A stretch of 5,698 nucleotides of DNA. Source: JAUXEH01 sp965602945 (lineage in GTDB: Bacteria > Acidobacteriota > Aminicenantia > Aminicenantales > Aminicenantaceae). The stretch lies in assembly GCA_965602945.1 (NCBI GenBank), contig CBFDBC010000216.1, positions 1 through 5,698 of the forward strand. Direction: 5' to 3'. The notes beneath the pieces were generated by a model that saw only the letters and a list, made by a program, of their open reading frames with translations, had not been told where the DNA came from and ran no database searches. The position numbers and the translations under genes are program-made. Of this stretch, positions 1 through 5,698 are shown in pieces; the first letter of the stretch is position 1; every line of letters begins with the position of its first letter.

Positions 1-1
1 A

Positions 2-499
2 GCGGACGAGTACTACACATCCTCCGTGTCCTACAACGACTTCTATCCCAAGGGGATCGAGCCCCTGGAAGCCAACATCACGGCCCTGCTGGATCCAGGG
101 AACCTCAAGTGGAGGGATCTGGTGGACAAGGACTCAGCCCTGCCCACGCCCTGGGAGAAGGCGGAGTTCGACGAGAAGGACCTGGCGTGGCAGAAGCGCC
201 GCCGAGCCATGAACGACCGGATCGCGGAGCTCAAGCGCACCGGAGCGCCGGCCACAGAGGTCGATGCGGCCGAAAAGGGATATGAGCGCGCGGACCGGGA
301 GCACTCGGATTGGGTGGACAAGTATCTCAACCGGAGCCGATTCAAGGGCAAGGTCGGGGCGTATGAGGGCGCCGGCTACTCCTCGCAGGGGCTCTACCGT
401 CCCATGGTTGACTGCATCATGTTCACAAAGGGAAGCAAACCGTTCTGCAAGGTGTGTGAGGCCGCGGTCCGGAAGAAGATAAAGCATTATCTGGAGTAG
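2..499 (+). CDS. M64 (IgA-peptidase-type) zinc metallopeptidase, C-terminal fragment
   Basis: The reading frame is open from the left edge, so this is the 3' part of a longer gene; the GTG at 26 is internal and not a credible start because it has no ribosome binding site. The fragment opens with ADEYYT. In M64 peptidases this stretch follows directly after the zinc motif HExxHxxxGL, which must lie just outside the window. Further family landmarks are the YNDFYPKGIEP and NITALLDPGNLKWRDLV stretches, then YEGAGYSSQGLYRPMVDCIMF (about fragment residues 121-141) and PFCKVC near the C-terminus, with three cysteines that may form a disulfide. Members are usually secreted or surface proteases. A charged, probably helical insert of about 60 residues (roughly 50-115) separates the TPW motif from the GAGY motif. 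It converges on the permease gene. The family call rests on recalled motifs; the substrate is unknown. Confidence 0.85.
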   Translation, partial: ADEYYTSSVSYNDFYPKGIEPLEANITALLDPGNLKWRDLVDKDSALPTPWEKAEFDEKDLAWQKRRRAMNDRIAELKRTGAPATEVDAAEKGYERADREHSDWVDKYLNRSRFKGKVGAYEGAGYSSQGLYRPMVDCIMFTKGSKPFCKVCEAAVRKKIKHYLE

Positions 500-539
500 T
501 CGGCAAGGTCGAATCGGTGCGAAGTAAATGGACAGAATT

Positions 540-646
540 CCTTAAACTATCGATTAAGCCCCCAAAACATGGCTTCTAAGCTCATATTAATGGCATTCTA
601 AGGGGATAACTCTTTTTTAATCAAGTAGTTGAGATGGTCTGAGCGC
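540..646 (-). repeat. 107-bp 3'-end repeat, copy A
   Basis: This copy starts five bases after the TAA stop of the permease gene and runs away from it, in the same sense as that gene. Read on the minus strand it begins GCGCTCAGACCA and ends TTTAAGG. It aligns without gaps to copy B (about 91 of 107 identical by hand count) and more weakly to copy C. The distal 64 bases are bounded by CCTTAGA and TTTAAGG, which pair over seven positions if one G-U pair is allowed. Inside lie two direct copies of a CTTAGAA(n)GCCAT unit 22 bases apart. It fills most of the gap between the convergent peptidase and permease genes and could act as a bidirectional terminator or 3' RNA structure. No classical GC-hairpin plus U-run terminator is obvious. 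Confidence 0.9.
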
Positions 647-651
647 GGCTA

Positions 652-3045
652 TTATTCGTATTTCAGGGCCTTCACAGGATCGGTGTTGGCGGCCTTGTAG
701 GCCTGGAAGCTCATGCTGAGCCACGCGATTGCCAACGTGATCGTCCCGGCGACCGCAAAGAAAAGCCAGCTCAGGCCGACCCTGTAGGCGAAGTTCTGCA
801 GCCAGGCATTCATGACCAGGTAGGCCACCGGCCAGGCTACGAGGTTGGCCAGCGCCACCCATCGGGTGAGGTCCTTGGAGATCAGCGCCATGATCCCAGG
901 CACCGAGGCCCCCAGCACGCGCCGGATCCCGATCTCGCGGGTTTTCTGCTCGGCCGCGAAGGCGGCCAGACCCAGGAGTCCCAGGCAGCCGATACCGATG
1001 GCGAGAGCTGAGAACACCATGAATATCCTACCGGTCCTCTGCTCGTTCTGATAGAGCCGGTCATAGTCCGTGTCCAGGAACGAATACTCAAGGGGGATCC
1101 CGTTGGAGAAATCCTTCCATACTTCACGGATGCCGGCCAGTGTCTTTGGGATGTCTCCGGGCCGGATGCGCGCGGAAACGTAATTCTCACTGTTCCCAAA
1201 GGGGCCGAGCTGAAGCATCAGGGCCCCGGGCCGGACCGAGTGATGGAGGGATTCGTAGTGGAAGTCCTTGACGACGCCGACAATAGTGTAATCCTGATCC
1301 TGGCCCCAACTGATGACCTTTCCGAGGGGATCGTCCCACCCGATAATTTTGGCAGCCGCCTCGTTGATGATGAGGGCTTTGTCGTCGGTCGTGAATTCCC
1401 GGGAAAAGAAGCGGCCCTCCGCCATCTCCATGCCCATGGTCTCACGGACGCCGGTGTCGCAGAGTGTCATGTTCAGGGTGATCGACTCGTCGAAACCCTC
1501 GGGCCGGCAACCCCAGTTCATGAAGGAGCGGCCGGGGGTGGTGTCGGAACCTGCGACCGCCGAGATCTCGGAAAGGGCCAGCAGCCTGTCCTTGAAGGCT
1601 CGGCTTCTGTCCCCCAGGGGAGCGGGAGTCTTGATGACCACAACGTGCTCCTTGCTGAATCCGAGGTTTTTGCTGCGCATATACTCAGTCTGACTCTGGA
1701 CCGCCAGGGTGCCAACGACCAGGAATATGGAGATCGAGAACTGCGCCAGGACCAGCAGGTTTCGCAGCAGAGAATTGCGTGAGCCGCTCTGGAGCTTTCC
1801 GCGCAGCACTGTGATGGGCCGGACCGAAGCCAGGAAAAAGGCGGGATAAGCTCCGGAGAAAACTCCCAGGACAAGGGCCAGTCCCAGGAGGGCAGGCACG
1901 GCCATCGGTTCTTCTAGGTAGGGCATGGATAGGGCGCGGCCGGTGAGCGCACGGAAGGCCGGGAGCAGCACGTGGACCAGGGCCACGGCCAGCAGCAGGG
2001 CCAGGAAGGACGCGGTCAGGGATTCTGCTAAAAACTGGCGCAGCAGCGGGCCGCGGGTCGATCCCACCACCTTACGGATGCCCACTTCCCGGGCCCGGTT
2101 GGCGGAGCGCGCGGTGGCCAGGTTCATGTAGTTAATAGAGGCGATCAGGAGGATAAACAGTGCGATCAGGAACGAGGCTGACATATAGGCGGCGTTGCCG
2201 TTGGCCTCGAATTCGCCGTTGAGGTCGGAGTTCAGGTGGATCGAGGGCAGGGACTGAAGGTAGTATTCCCAATAGTTACCCCGCTCCAACCAGGAATCGT
2301 AATTCTGACCTGCGGCCGTGTAGTTCCGGACCAGGTCCGGGAACTTGGCATCGAAAACCGCGGCCGAAGCTCCCTCCCTGAGCAGGATGTAGGTCCGGTA
2401 GTTGTTGGCGAACCAGTTGGTGTTGTCCAGCTGGTCCTGGTATGTCACGAGAGAGCGGAGCATGTCGAAGTGGAAGTGAGAGTTGTCCGGGAAATCGGCC
2501 ATGACGCCGGTCACACGGAAGTCCGACCCGTCAATGGTCAGGGTCTGTTCCAGGGCTGCCTGTCCTGAGAAGTATTTCCGGGCTGTGGATTCCGTGATCA
2601 CCACGGTGTTGGGCTCGGCCAGGGCCGTATCCGGGTCGCCGGAGACAAAAGGTAGGGTGAACACCTTGAAGATGTCTGCATCGGTGGAGCCCACATGGTA
2701 TTCGTTGAAGGCTTTTTCGCCGGTGCGCACGGCTACGCCGTCGAATGCGTCCTGAAATCGGATGGAGCGTTCCACCTCGGGGTAATGCTCGAGCAGTGTC
2801 GGCGTGAGGATGGCGGGAGTGAAGGTCTGGCGGATCTTGGTGTCACCGGTCATGGCACGCACGGCGATGCGGTGGATGCGGTCGGCGTTTTCGTGGAAGC
2901 GGTCGTAGCTCTTCTCGTAGCGCACAAAGAGCAGGATCAATACGGCGCTGGCCATGCCCACGGCCAGCCCGAATACATTGATGAAGGAATAGGCCCTGTG
3001 TTTGAGAAGATTCCTAAATGCGACTTTTATGTAGTTTCCGAACAA
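652..3045 (-). CDS. ABC transporter permease, two-module MacB/FtsX type
   Basis: A 797-residue integral membrane permease that would work with a separate ATPase, probably in export or lipoprotein/peptide handling as for the MacB/FtsX superfamily; the substrate is unknown. The order is: a transmembrane helix at about 20-42, a periplasmic MacB-like domain to about 285, three helices (about 289-310, 341-363, 383-407), then a second module with a helix at 428-449, a second periplasmic domain, and helices at about 673-697, 729-749 and 759-781. Each FtsX domain carries the ATPase-coupling signature: ANRAREVGIRKVVGS (about 315-329) and EQKTREIGIRRVLGA (about 699-713). The C-terminus TDPVKALKYE is typical of the family. 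The start is TTG at 3045-3043, supported by GGGAGGAGG five bases upstream and by the family-like N-terminus MFGNYIKVAFRNLL. No ATPase gene lies in the window. A second in-frame stop (TAATAG) precedes repeat copy A. Confidence 0.95.
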   Translation of the reverse strand: MFGNYIKVAFRNLLKHRAYSFINVFGLAVGMASAVLILLFVRYEKSYDRFHENADRIHRIAVRAMTGDTKIRQTFTPAILTPTLLEHYPEVERSIRFQDAFDGVAVRTGEKAFNEYHVGSTDADIFKVFTLPFVSGDPDTALAEPNTVVITESTARKYFSGQAALEQTLTIDGSDFRVTGVMADFPDNSHFHFDMLRSLVTYQDQLDNTNWFANNYRTYILLREGASAAVFDAKFPDLVRNYTAAGQNYDSWLERGNYWEYYLQSLPSIHLNSDLNGEFEANGNAAYMSASFLIALFILLIASINYMNLATARSANRAREVGIRKVVGSTRGPLLRQFLAESLTASFLALLLAVALVHVLLPAFRALTGRALSMPYLEEPMAVPALLGLALVLGVFSGAYPAFFLASVRPITVLRGKLQSGSRNSLLRNLLVLAQFSISIFLVVGTLAVQSQTEYMRSKNLGFSKEHVVVIKTPAPLGDRSRAFKDRLLALSEISAVAGSDTTPGRSFMNWGCRPEGFDESITLNMTLCDTGVRETMGMEMAEGRFFSREFTTDDKALIINEAAAKIIGWDDPLGKVISWGQDQDYTIVGVVKDFHYESLHHSVRPGALMLQLGPFGNSENYVSARIRPGDIPKTLAGIREVWKDFSNGIPLEYSFLDTDYDRLYQNEQRTGRIFMVFSALAIGIGCLGLLGLAAFAAEQKTREIGIRRVLGASVPGIMALISKDLTRWVALANLVAWPVAYLVMNAWLQNFAYRVGLSWLFFAVAGTITLAIAWLSMSFQAYKAANTDPVKALKYE

Positions 3046-3060
3046 TTTCGCCTCCTCCCT
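3046..3060 (-). promoter_or_regulatory. Shine-Dalgarno site that fixes the TTG start of the permease
   Basis: On the minus strand the sequence reads AGGGAGGAGG, five bases, then TTG. The near-ideal anti-16S match at normal spacing supports initiation at TTG. The nearest upstream ATG (3074-3072) is out of frame. Confidence 0.8.
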
Positions 3061-3150
3061 CTCAATGTAGACATGTGGGCTTCAATATTTCAGACGTTAA
3101 TCGGCGTACGAAGGTTGTATAAGAGGGACAAAGAAAGTCTAGATTAATAT

Positions 3151-3257
3151 CCTTAGAGTATCGATATGCCCCCCAAAACATAGCTTCTAAGCGTATATTA
3201 ATGGCATTCTAAGGGGCCAACTCTTTTGTAATCAAATAGTTAAAATGGTCGGAGCGC
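3151..3257 (-). repeat. 107-bp 3'-end repeat, copy B
   Basis: This copy starts two bases after the TAA stop of the MBL-fold hydrolase gene and runs in the same sense as that gene, into the gap upstream of the permease. On the minus strand it begins GCGCTCCGACCA and ends TCTAAGG. It aligns gap-free with copy A at an offset of 2611, including an identical 22-base stretch (3195-3216 against 584-605). Its distal 64 bases are bounded by CCTTAGA and TCTAAGG, a perfect seven-base inverted repeat. The stop codon of the MBL gene aligns with the second in-frame stop (TAG) after the permease, so the similarity may reach into the stop itself. Because it lies only about 105 bases upstream of the permease start, it could also influence expression of that gene. 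Confidence 0.9.
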
Positions 3258-3259
3258 GA

Positions 3260-4087
3260 TTATGAGTGTGAGTATTTGACGGAGTGGGAGTTGAGGCCGT
3301 CGGTGGTGAACGTCACGTGGTAGTGCTCGTCCGTCCGGAAGAACTCGTAGCCGCCGCTGCTGAAGGTGTTCAGGACCGCGTCATGGGGGTGCTTGTAGTC
3401 TTTCCTGTACAGGCAGCTGATGCCCAGACGGGCGTCTCCCGGACAGTCAGCAAGCCAGGTGGGCAGGTCGTTGTCATTCAGGCTGCCGTTGCGGGAGCCG
3501 TGGTGCGGCACCTTGAAGAAGACCGTTCCATCGGGGATCCTGTGCGCGACGTCGTACCACACGTCTTCTTCCGCGTCTCCGGTCAGGACGATCGACGCAT
3601 CCTTGTAGTGCATCACGAGGACCACGGAGTTGTTGTTTTCGTCCCGGGAGATCCGGTCCCAGTGCGGCCACAGCACTTCGAACCGGACATCACCCAGGGG
3701 ATCGGGGCGCTTCCCGCTGTTGAGGGCGTCGTACTGCCCGACCCGGGCGTCCCGCCCGCAGAAACGGAGCAGGGGGGCGGACGGCCCCATCCGGTCCGAC
3801 TTGGAATGCCAGAACCGGTGCGTTCCGAACCTCCGCAGGATCCCCTCGAGACCCTTGCCGTGATCGTCATGCGGATGGGACAAGAGTACGAAGTCGAAGA
3901 GTGGCTTGGGGAGGTCCTGCCGGCGGTACTTGAAGAGGCGATCGATGAAGATGCGGGTCGACTGGATCTCCTTGGAATCATTGGAATCGACCAGGCCGTA
4001 GTAGGAATTGCCGGCGTCATCGTTGTGCTCGATGAAGATGGAATCCCCCCAGCCCACATCGATCAGGGTCACGCTCAGGTCCCCCAT
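3260..4087 (-). CDS. stand-alone ComEC/Rec2-like metallo-beta-lactamase-fold hydrolase
   Basis: A 275-residue soluble MBL-fold protein with no membrane segments, so it corresponds to only the hydrolase domain of ComEC rather than the DNA-uptake channel. Visible motifs are the family-type opening LIDVGWGDSIFIE (about 8-20), the metal site SHPHDDHGKG with H71, H73, D75 and H76, NNNSVVLV (about 151-158), TGDAEED with D171 as a likely metal bridge, VPHHGS with H195/H196, and a late HPHDAVL (H233, H235). All expected metal ligands are present, so it should be catalytically competent. Related domains cleave phosphoester bonds, often in nucleic acids, but the substrate here is not shown. Its ATG follows the stop of the 182-residue gene after one base (TGACATG), and its GGGAGGA site lies inside that gene, which points to translational coupling. 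Repeat copy B follows its stop. An ordinary hydrolase or a member of a defence-type gene pair are both possible. Confidence 0.88.
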   Translation of the reverse strand: MGDLSVTLIDVGWGDSIFIEHNDDAGNSYYGLVDSNDSKEIQSTRIFIDRLFKYRRQDLPKPLFDFVLLSHPHDDHGKGLEGILRRFGTHRFWHSKSDRMGPSAPLLRFCGRDARVGQYDALNSGKRPDPLGDVRFEVLWPHWDRISRDENNNSVVLVMHYKDASIVLTGDAEEDVWYDVAHRIPDGTVFFKVPHHGSRNGSLNDNDLPTWLADCPGDARLGISCLYRKDYKHPHDAVLNTFSSGGYEFFRTDEHYHVTFTTDGLNSHSVKYSHS

Positions 4088-4088
4088 G

Positions 4089-4637
4089 TCATTCCTCCCA
4101 TCTCGCCATGAGCTTTTCGTTCTTGGGATAGGCGTCGACTGCTCCCTTCACGATCCCGTCGGTCCAGCGCTTGAAGGCCCTGGTCTCGTCTTCGGAGAAA
4201 AGGATGTCCCCTGCCGAGGCGCTGAGGTTCACGGCACGGTGATCCAGGAAGGCGTCGTCCCGACACAGGGAGTAGATGCGGATGAAGAGCCGGGATCTCA
4301 TGCGGTAGACCTCTCCCCTGTGTGGTTTGCTCGGGAACAACCGGTTGGGGATCCACAGGTTGTCCGAGTCGACGTAGAGGGACTCGCTTTTCTCGACGCC
4401 CTGGAAATAGTCTTCGATGAGTTCGGGGGTGTCGAAAAACTCGCTGAGGTCCAGAGGCTTGTAGACGATCCCCGTAAACTCCAGGGAGATGACGGGGAAT
4501 TCGAGCCGGCCAGCATCGAAGAGGATGCGGTCCGACGGTTCGAGCGATTCGACATAGAAATACGTCACACGAGTCATCTGGAACTCGGACAGATCTTTGC
4601 TGTCGTCTACCATGACCGGGACCGTGCGTCCATCCAT
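4089..4637 (-). CDS. unrecognised 182-residue protein, operon partner of the MBL hydrolase
   Basis: I do not recognise this family. The protein is soluble: no signal peptide or membrane helix, and a single cysteine near residue 125. It is acidic in the N-terminal half and more basic in the middle (KPHRGEVYRMRSRLFIRIY, about 104-122). The N-terminal half alternates short hydrophobic strand-like runs (VTYFYVESL, LEFPVISLEFTGIVY) with acidic helices (DLSEFFDTPELIEDYF). The C-terminal third looks helical (EDETRAFKRWTDGIVKGAVDAY, about 149-170). The start at 4637 is well supported by AGGAGG five bases upstream. It is the first gene of a two-gene unit and its stop is one base from the MBL start, so the two are probably made in fixed proportion and may act together as partner, regulator or substrate adaptor. 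A promoter with a perfect -35 box lies about 70 bases upstream. Confidence 0.85.
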   Translation of the reverse strand: MDGRTVPVMVDDSKDLSEFQMTRVTYFYVESLEPSDRILFDAGRLEFPVISLEFTGIVYKPLDLSEFFDTPELIEDYFQGVEKSESLYVDSDNLWIPNRLFPSKPHRGEVYRMRSRLFIRIYSLCRDDAFLDHRAVNLSASAGDILFSEDETRAFKRWTDGIVKGAVDAYPKNEKLMARWEE

Positions 4638-4710
4638 AGAATCCTCCTGTTACGAAGATTCAGATCAGGGTGATGACCAACCCCTCTTGCTGATTAGTTG
4701 AATCGCATTC

Positions 4711-4739
4711 ATATTAAAAAAGAGAGGAACCGTTGTCAA
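4711..4739 (-). promoter_or_regulatory. predicted sigma-70-type promoter for the 182-residue/MBL gene pair
   Basis: On the minus strand a perfect TTGACA (4739-4734) is followed after 17 bases by TAATAT (4716-4711), a four-of-six match to TATAAT. Transcription would begin near 4704, giving a leader of roughly 65 bases. This was found by eye only. Confidence 0.45.
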
Positions 4740-4784
4740 CCGAAAATAATCGGGGTGTAAGCATCATTAAGATAATCCGGGCGA

Positions 4785-4813
4785 TAGACATTGCCTCAAA
4801 GATTGGCTATGAT
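4785..4813 (+). promoter_or_regulatory. predicted sigma-70-type promoter for the ACT-domain gene
   Basis: TAGACA (4785-4790, five of six to TTGACA), a 17-base spacer and TATGAT (4808-4813, five of six to TATAAT) lie upstream of the ACT gene. The start would be near 4820 and the leader about 27 bases, carrying the AAGGGAG ribosome binding site at 4836-4842. It diverges from the promoter at 4711-4739, with about 45 bases between the two -35 boxes. Confidence 0.5.
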
Positions 4814-4846
4814 TGAAACACCTCAAATTGTCGGTAAGGGAGAAAA

Positions 4847-5236
4847 ATGGAAAGAATATCGGAAATCTTCGTAGTTCTCGAAAACCGGCCCTCCACCCTG
4901 GGTGAGCTCTGCACCCACCTGGCCGAAAACAAAATCAACATCGAATCCATCGGCGTGTTCCAGGACACGGCGAAGCTGTGGATCCGGGACAACAAGAAGG
5001 CCGCCAAGCTGCTGGAAGAGTTGAATTATGCGACGGAACTGCGGCAGGTCCTCAGGCTGGAGCTCAAGAACCAGCCCGGCCTGCTGGCCAAGATCACGAC
5101 CACATTGGGAAAGAAAGGGATCAACATCGAATCCTGCTACGCGACCTCGACCAAGGACGCGAAGAAGGTCGCGGTGATCCTGGACGTCTCCGACATCGAC
5201 CGCGCCATGCGCATCCTCCGAGCAAAGGCGCTCTAA
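4847..5236 (+). CDS. small protein made of two ACT domains
   Basis: A 129-residue cytosolic protein consisting only of two ACT domains, about residues 5-62 and 69-127. The first carries ENRPSTLGELCTHLAENKINIESI and the second KNQPGLLAKITTTLGKKGINIESCYA. The parallel (N)xPxxLxxxxxxLxxxxINIES pattern marks an internal duplication, and the PG(L)L turn plus following helix is the usual ligand-binding edge of ACT domains. ACT domains bind amino acids or similar small ligands and typically control biosynthetic enzymes, so this is probably a free-standing amino-acid sensor or regulatory subunit. No enzyme partner is visible nearby. The ATG at 4847 follows AAGGGAG at good spacing and a promoter-like pair upstream. 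It is transcribed away from the MBL unit, probably alone, and repeat copy C starts five bases after its stop. The domain call is firm; the ligand and partner are unknown. Confidence 0.93.
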   Translation: MERISEIFVVLENRPSTLGELCTHLAENKINIESIGVFQDTAKLWIRDNKKAAKLLEELNYATELRQVLRLELKNQPGLLAKITTTLGKKGINIESCYATSTKDAKKVAVILDVSDIDRAMRILRAKAL

Positions 5237-5241
5237 CATAG

Positions 5242-5348
5242 GCGCTCCGACCACTCCAACCTGTTGATAATACGTCAGATATATGCTTAGAAGGCCATTA
5301 AATCAGGCTTAAACCAATGGTTTTTGCCCCTAAATGGGGATTCTAAGC
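5242..5348 (+). repeat. 107-bp 3'-end repeat, diverged copy C
   Basis: This copy starts five bases after the stop of the ACT gene, in the same sense as that gene. Its first 12 bases, GCGCTCCGACCA, are identical to copy B, and the whole aligns gap-free to A and B at about 60 percent by hand count. The distal 64 bases are bounded by GCTTAGAA and TTCTAAGC, extended one base outside to a perfect nine-base inverted repeat (5284-5292 with 5341-5349). Inside are three possible hairpins: AAG(G)CC with GGCTT at 5291-5310, AAACC-AAT-GGTTT at 5311-5323, and CCCC-TAAAT-GGGG at 5327-5339. Together these could form a cloverleaf-like RNA or extruded DNA. It fills most of the gap to the convergent gene on the right. 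Confidence 0.8.
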
Positions 5349-5383
5349 AAAAATGTAAAATATTCGATCCGGGTCAGGCAGGG

Positions 5384-5698
5384 CTAGCGGATGCCGGGAC
5401 GCGCACTTCTCCGCAGTGTATCCACCACAGAAGACCGAACTCCGTCGCTGTGACTTTCATAGAGAGCGAGGGCTTCCGGCGGGACGGATCGGCTGAACAC
5501 CGCGGCACCGTCCCAGTCGACGTGTATGGGCTCGGCCCGCATCCGGCGCGGATCCAGACCGAGATCGGCCAAGATCAGCTCCACGATGTGTTTGTCCTTG
5601 GTGTAGCGGCTGGCCCAGGTCGAGAGTGCGATCCCATGAACGGCCAGTATCCTGTCCACGATGCCCTCATCCAGCGTGGAAACCACCCCCATGAGGGT
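5384..5698 (-). CDS. unrecognised protein, C-terminal part
   Basis: The minus-strand frame is open to the right edge and ends at TAG (5386-5384). An ATG at 5692-5690 would give 102 residues, but only six bases lie upstream of it, so a start cannot be judged; a longer gene entering from the right is at least as likely. I recognise no family. The visible part has strand and helix propensity without membrane segments: a helix-like TLDEGIVDRILAVHGIAL, then KDKHIVELILADLGLDPRRMR, an aromatic stretch IHVDWDGAAVFSR and a basic tail. Codon use, rich in G and C at third positions, resembles the neighbouring genes and supports real coding. It is convergent with the ACT gene, with repeat copy C between them. 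Confidence 0.6.
   Translation of the reverse strand, partial: TLMGVVSTLDEGIVDRILAVHGIALSTWASRYTKDKHIVELILADLGLDPRRMRAEPIHVDWDGAAVFSRSVPPEALALYESHSDGVRSSVVDTLRRSARPGIR

Noticed and set aside
3116..3144. A promoter for the permease using TATACA (3121-3116, minus strand)
   Set aside because: No acceptable -35 box lies 16-18 bases upstream, so it was not called. The permease promoter remains unidentified.
540..3257. Integron attC sites as the explanation for the repeats after stop codons
   Set aside because: Size and position after the stop would fit, but the expected RYYYAAC and GTTRRRY core sites are not at the ends, the outer arms are CTTAGAA-type instead, and no integrase is in the window.
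3284..4111. A 275-codon plus-strand open frame opposite the MBL gene, of exactly the same length
   Set aside because: It is an antisense shadow produced by GC-rich codon use. Its translation is low-complexity (V, E, G, P rich) without family motifs, whereas the minus strand holds all MBL motifs. The equal length is coincidence.
4008..4673. A 221-codon plus-strand open frame across the 182-residue gene
   Set aside because: It overlaps two genes with good ribosome binding sites, has no recognisable motifs, and runs through the start region of the minus-strand gene. It is a shadow.
4740..4753. CCGA-AAATAA-TCGG inverted repeat next to the minus-strand -35 box, as an operator
   Set aside because: Arms of four bases are expected by chance in a region of this size, and there is no second copy.
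540..5348. CRISPR array
   Set aside because: There are only three copies, 107 bp long, kilobases apart and on both strands, with genes rather than short spacers between them.
5284..5349. A MITE or transposon end with target-site duplication
   Set aside because: The nine-base inverted ends fit, but I see no flanking direct duplication around copy C, and the family similarity extends 43 bases beyond the inverted core on one side only. A mobile origin is not excluded, but it is not called as an insertion element.

Overview
The window is a compact, GC-rich bacterial segment with AT-rich gaps between genes. It holds six protein-coding regions, two of them cut by the window edges, and three copies of an unnamed dispersed repeat. 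Strong purine-rich Shine-Dalgarno sites and one TTG start are visible. An M64 peptidase next to a large two-module MacB/FtsX-type permease of the 'RNLLKHRAYSFINVFGL' kind is a combination I associate with deep-branching anaerobic lineages such as Acidobacteriota/Aminicenantes, and also with the Bacteroidota group. That placement is an impression from protein style, not a measured result.

Layout from left to right. Positions 2-499 (+) are the C-terminal end of an M64 (IgA-peptidase-type) metallopeptidase whose zinc motif lies off the left edge. The gene converges on an 797-residue ABC transporter permease (652-3045, -) that starts at TTG behind a strong ribosome binding site. Behind it on the same strand is a two-gene unit: a 182-residue protein of unknown family (4089-4637, -), followed after a one-base gap by a stand-alone ComEC/Rec2-like metallo-beta-lactamase-fold hydrolase (3260-4087, -). 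A divergent promoter region (4638-4846) separates this pair from a small protein with two ACT domains (4847-5236, +). The right edge holds the C-terminal part of an unrecognised minus-strand protein (5384-5698).

The most interesting structure is non-coding. Three 107-bp elements (540-646, 3151-3257, 5242-5348) align end to end without gaps. Each begins 2-5 bases after the stop codon of a gene and is in the same orientation as that gene: the permease, the MBL hydrolase and the ACT protein. Copies A and B agree at about 91 of 107 positions by hand count; copy C is more diverged, at about 60 percent. The distal 64 bases are bounded by inverted ends (CCTTAGA...TCTAAGG, or GCTTAGAA...TTCTAAGC in C), and the outermost pair is swapped from C-G to G-C in copy C, as expected if pairing is selected. 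This looks like a family of 3'-UTR or palindromic (REP/MITE-like) elements tied to gene ends.

No common pathway joins the genes. The M64 peptidase and the permease are cell-envelope or export functions, the ACT protein suggests amino-acid sensing, and the MBL pair is a separate transcription unit with its own predicted promoter and unknown role. No gap between genes exceeds about 215 bases.
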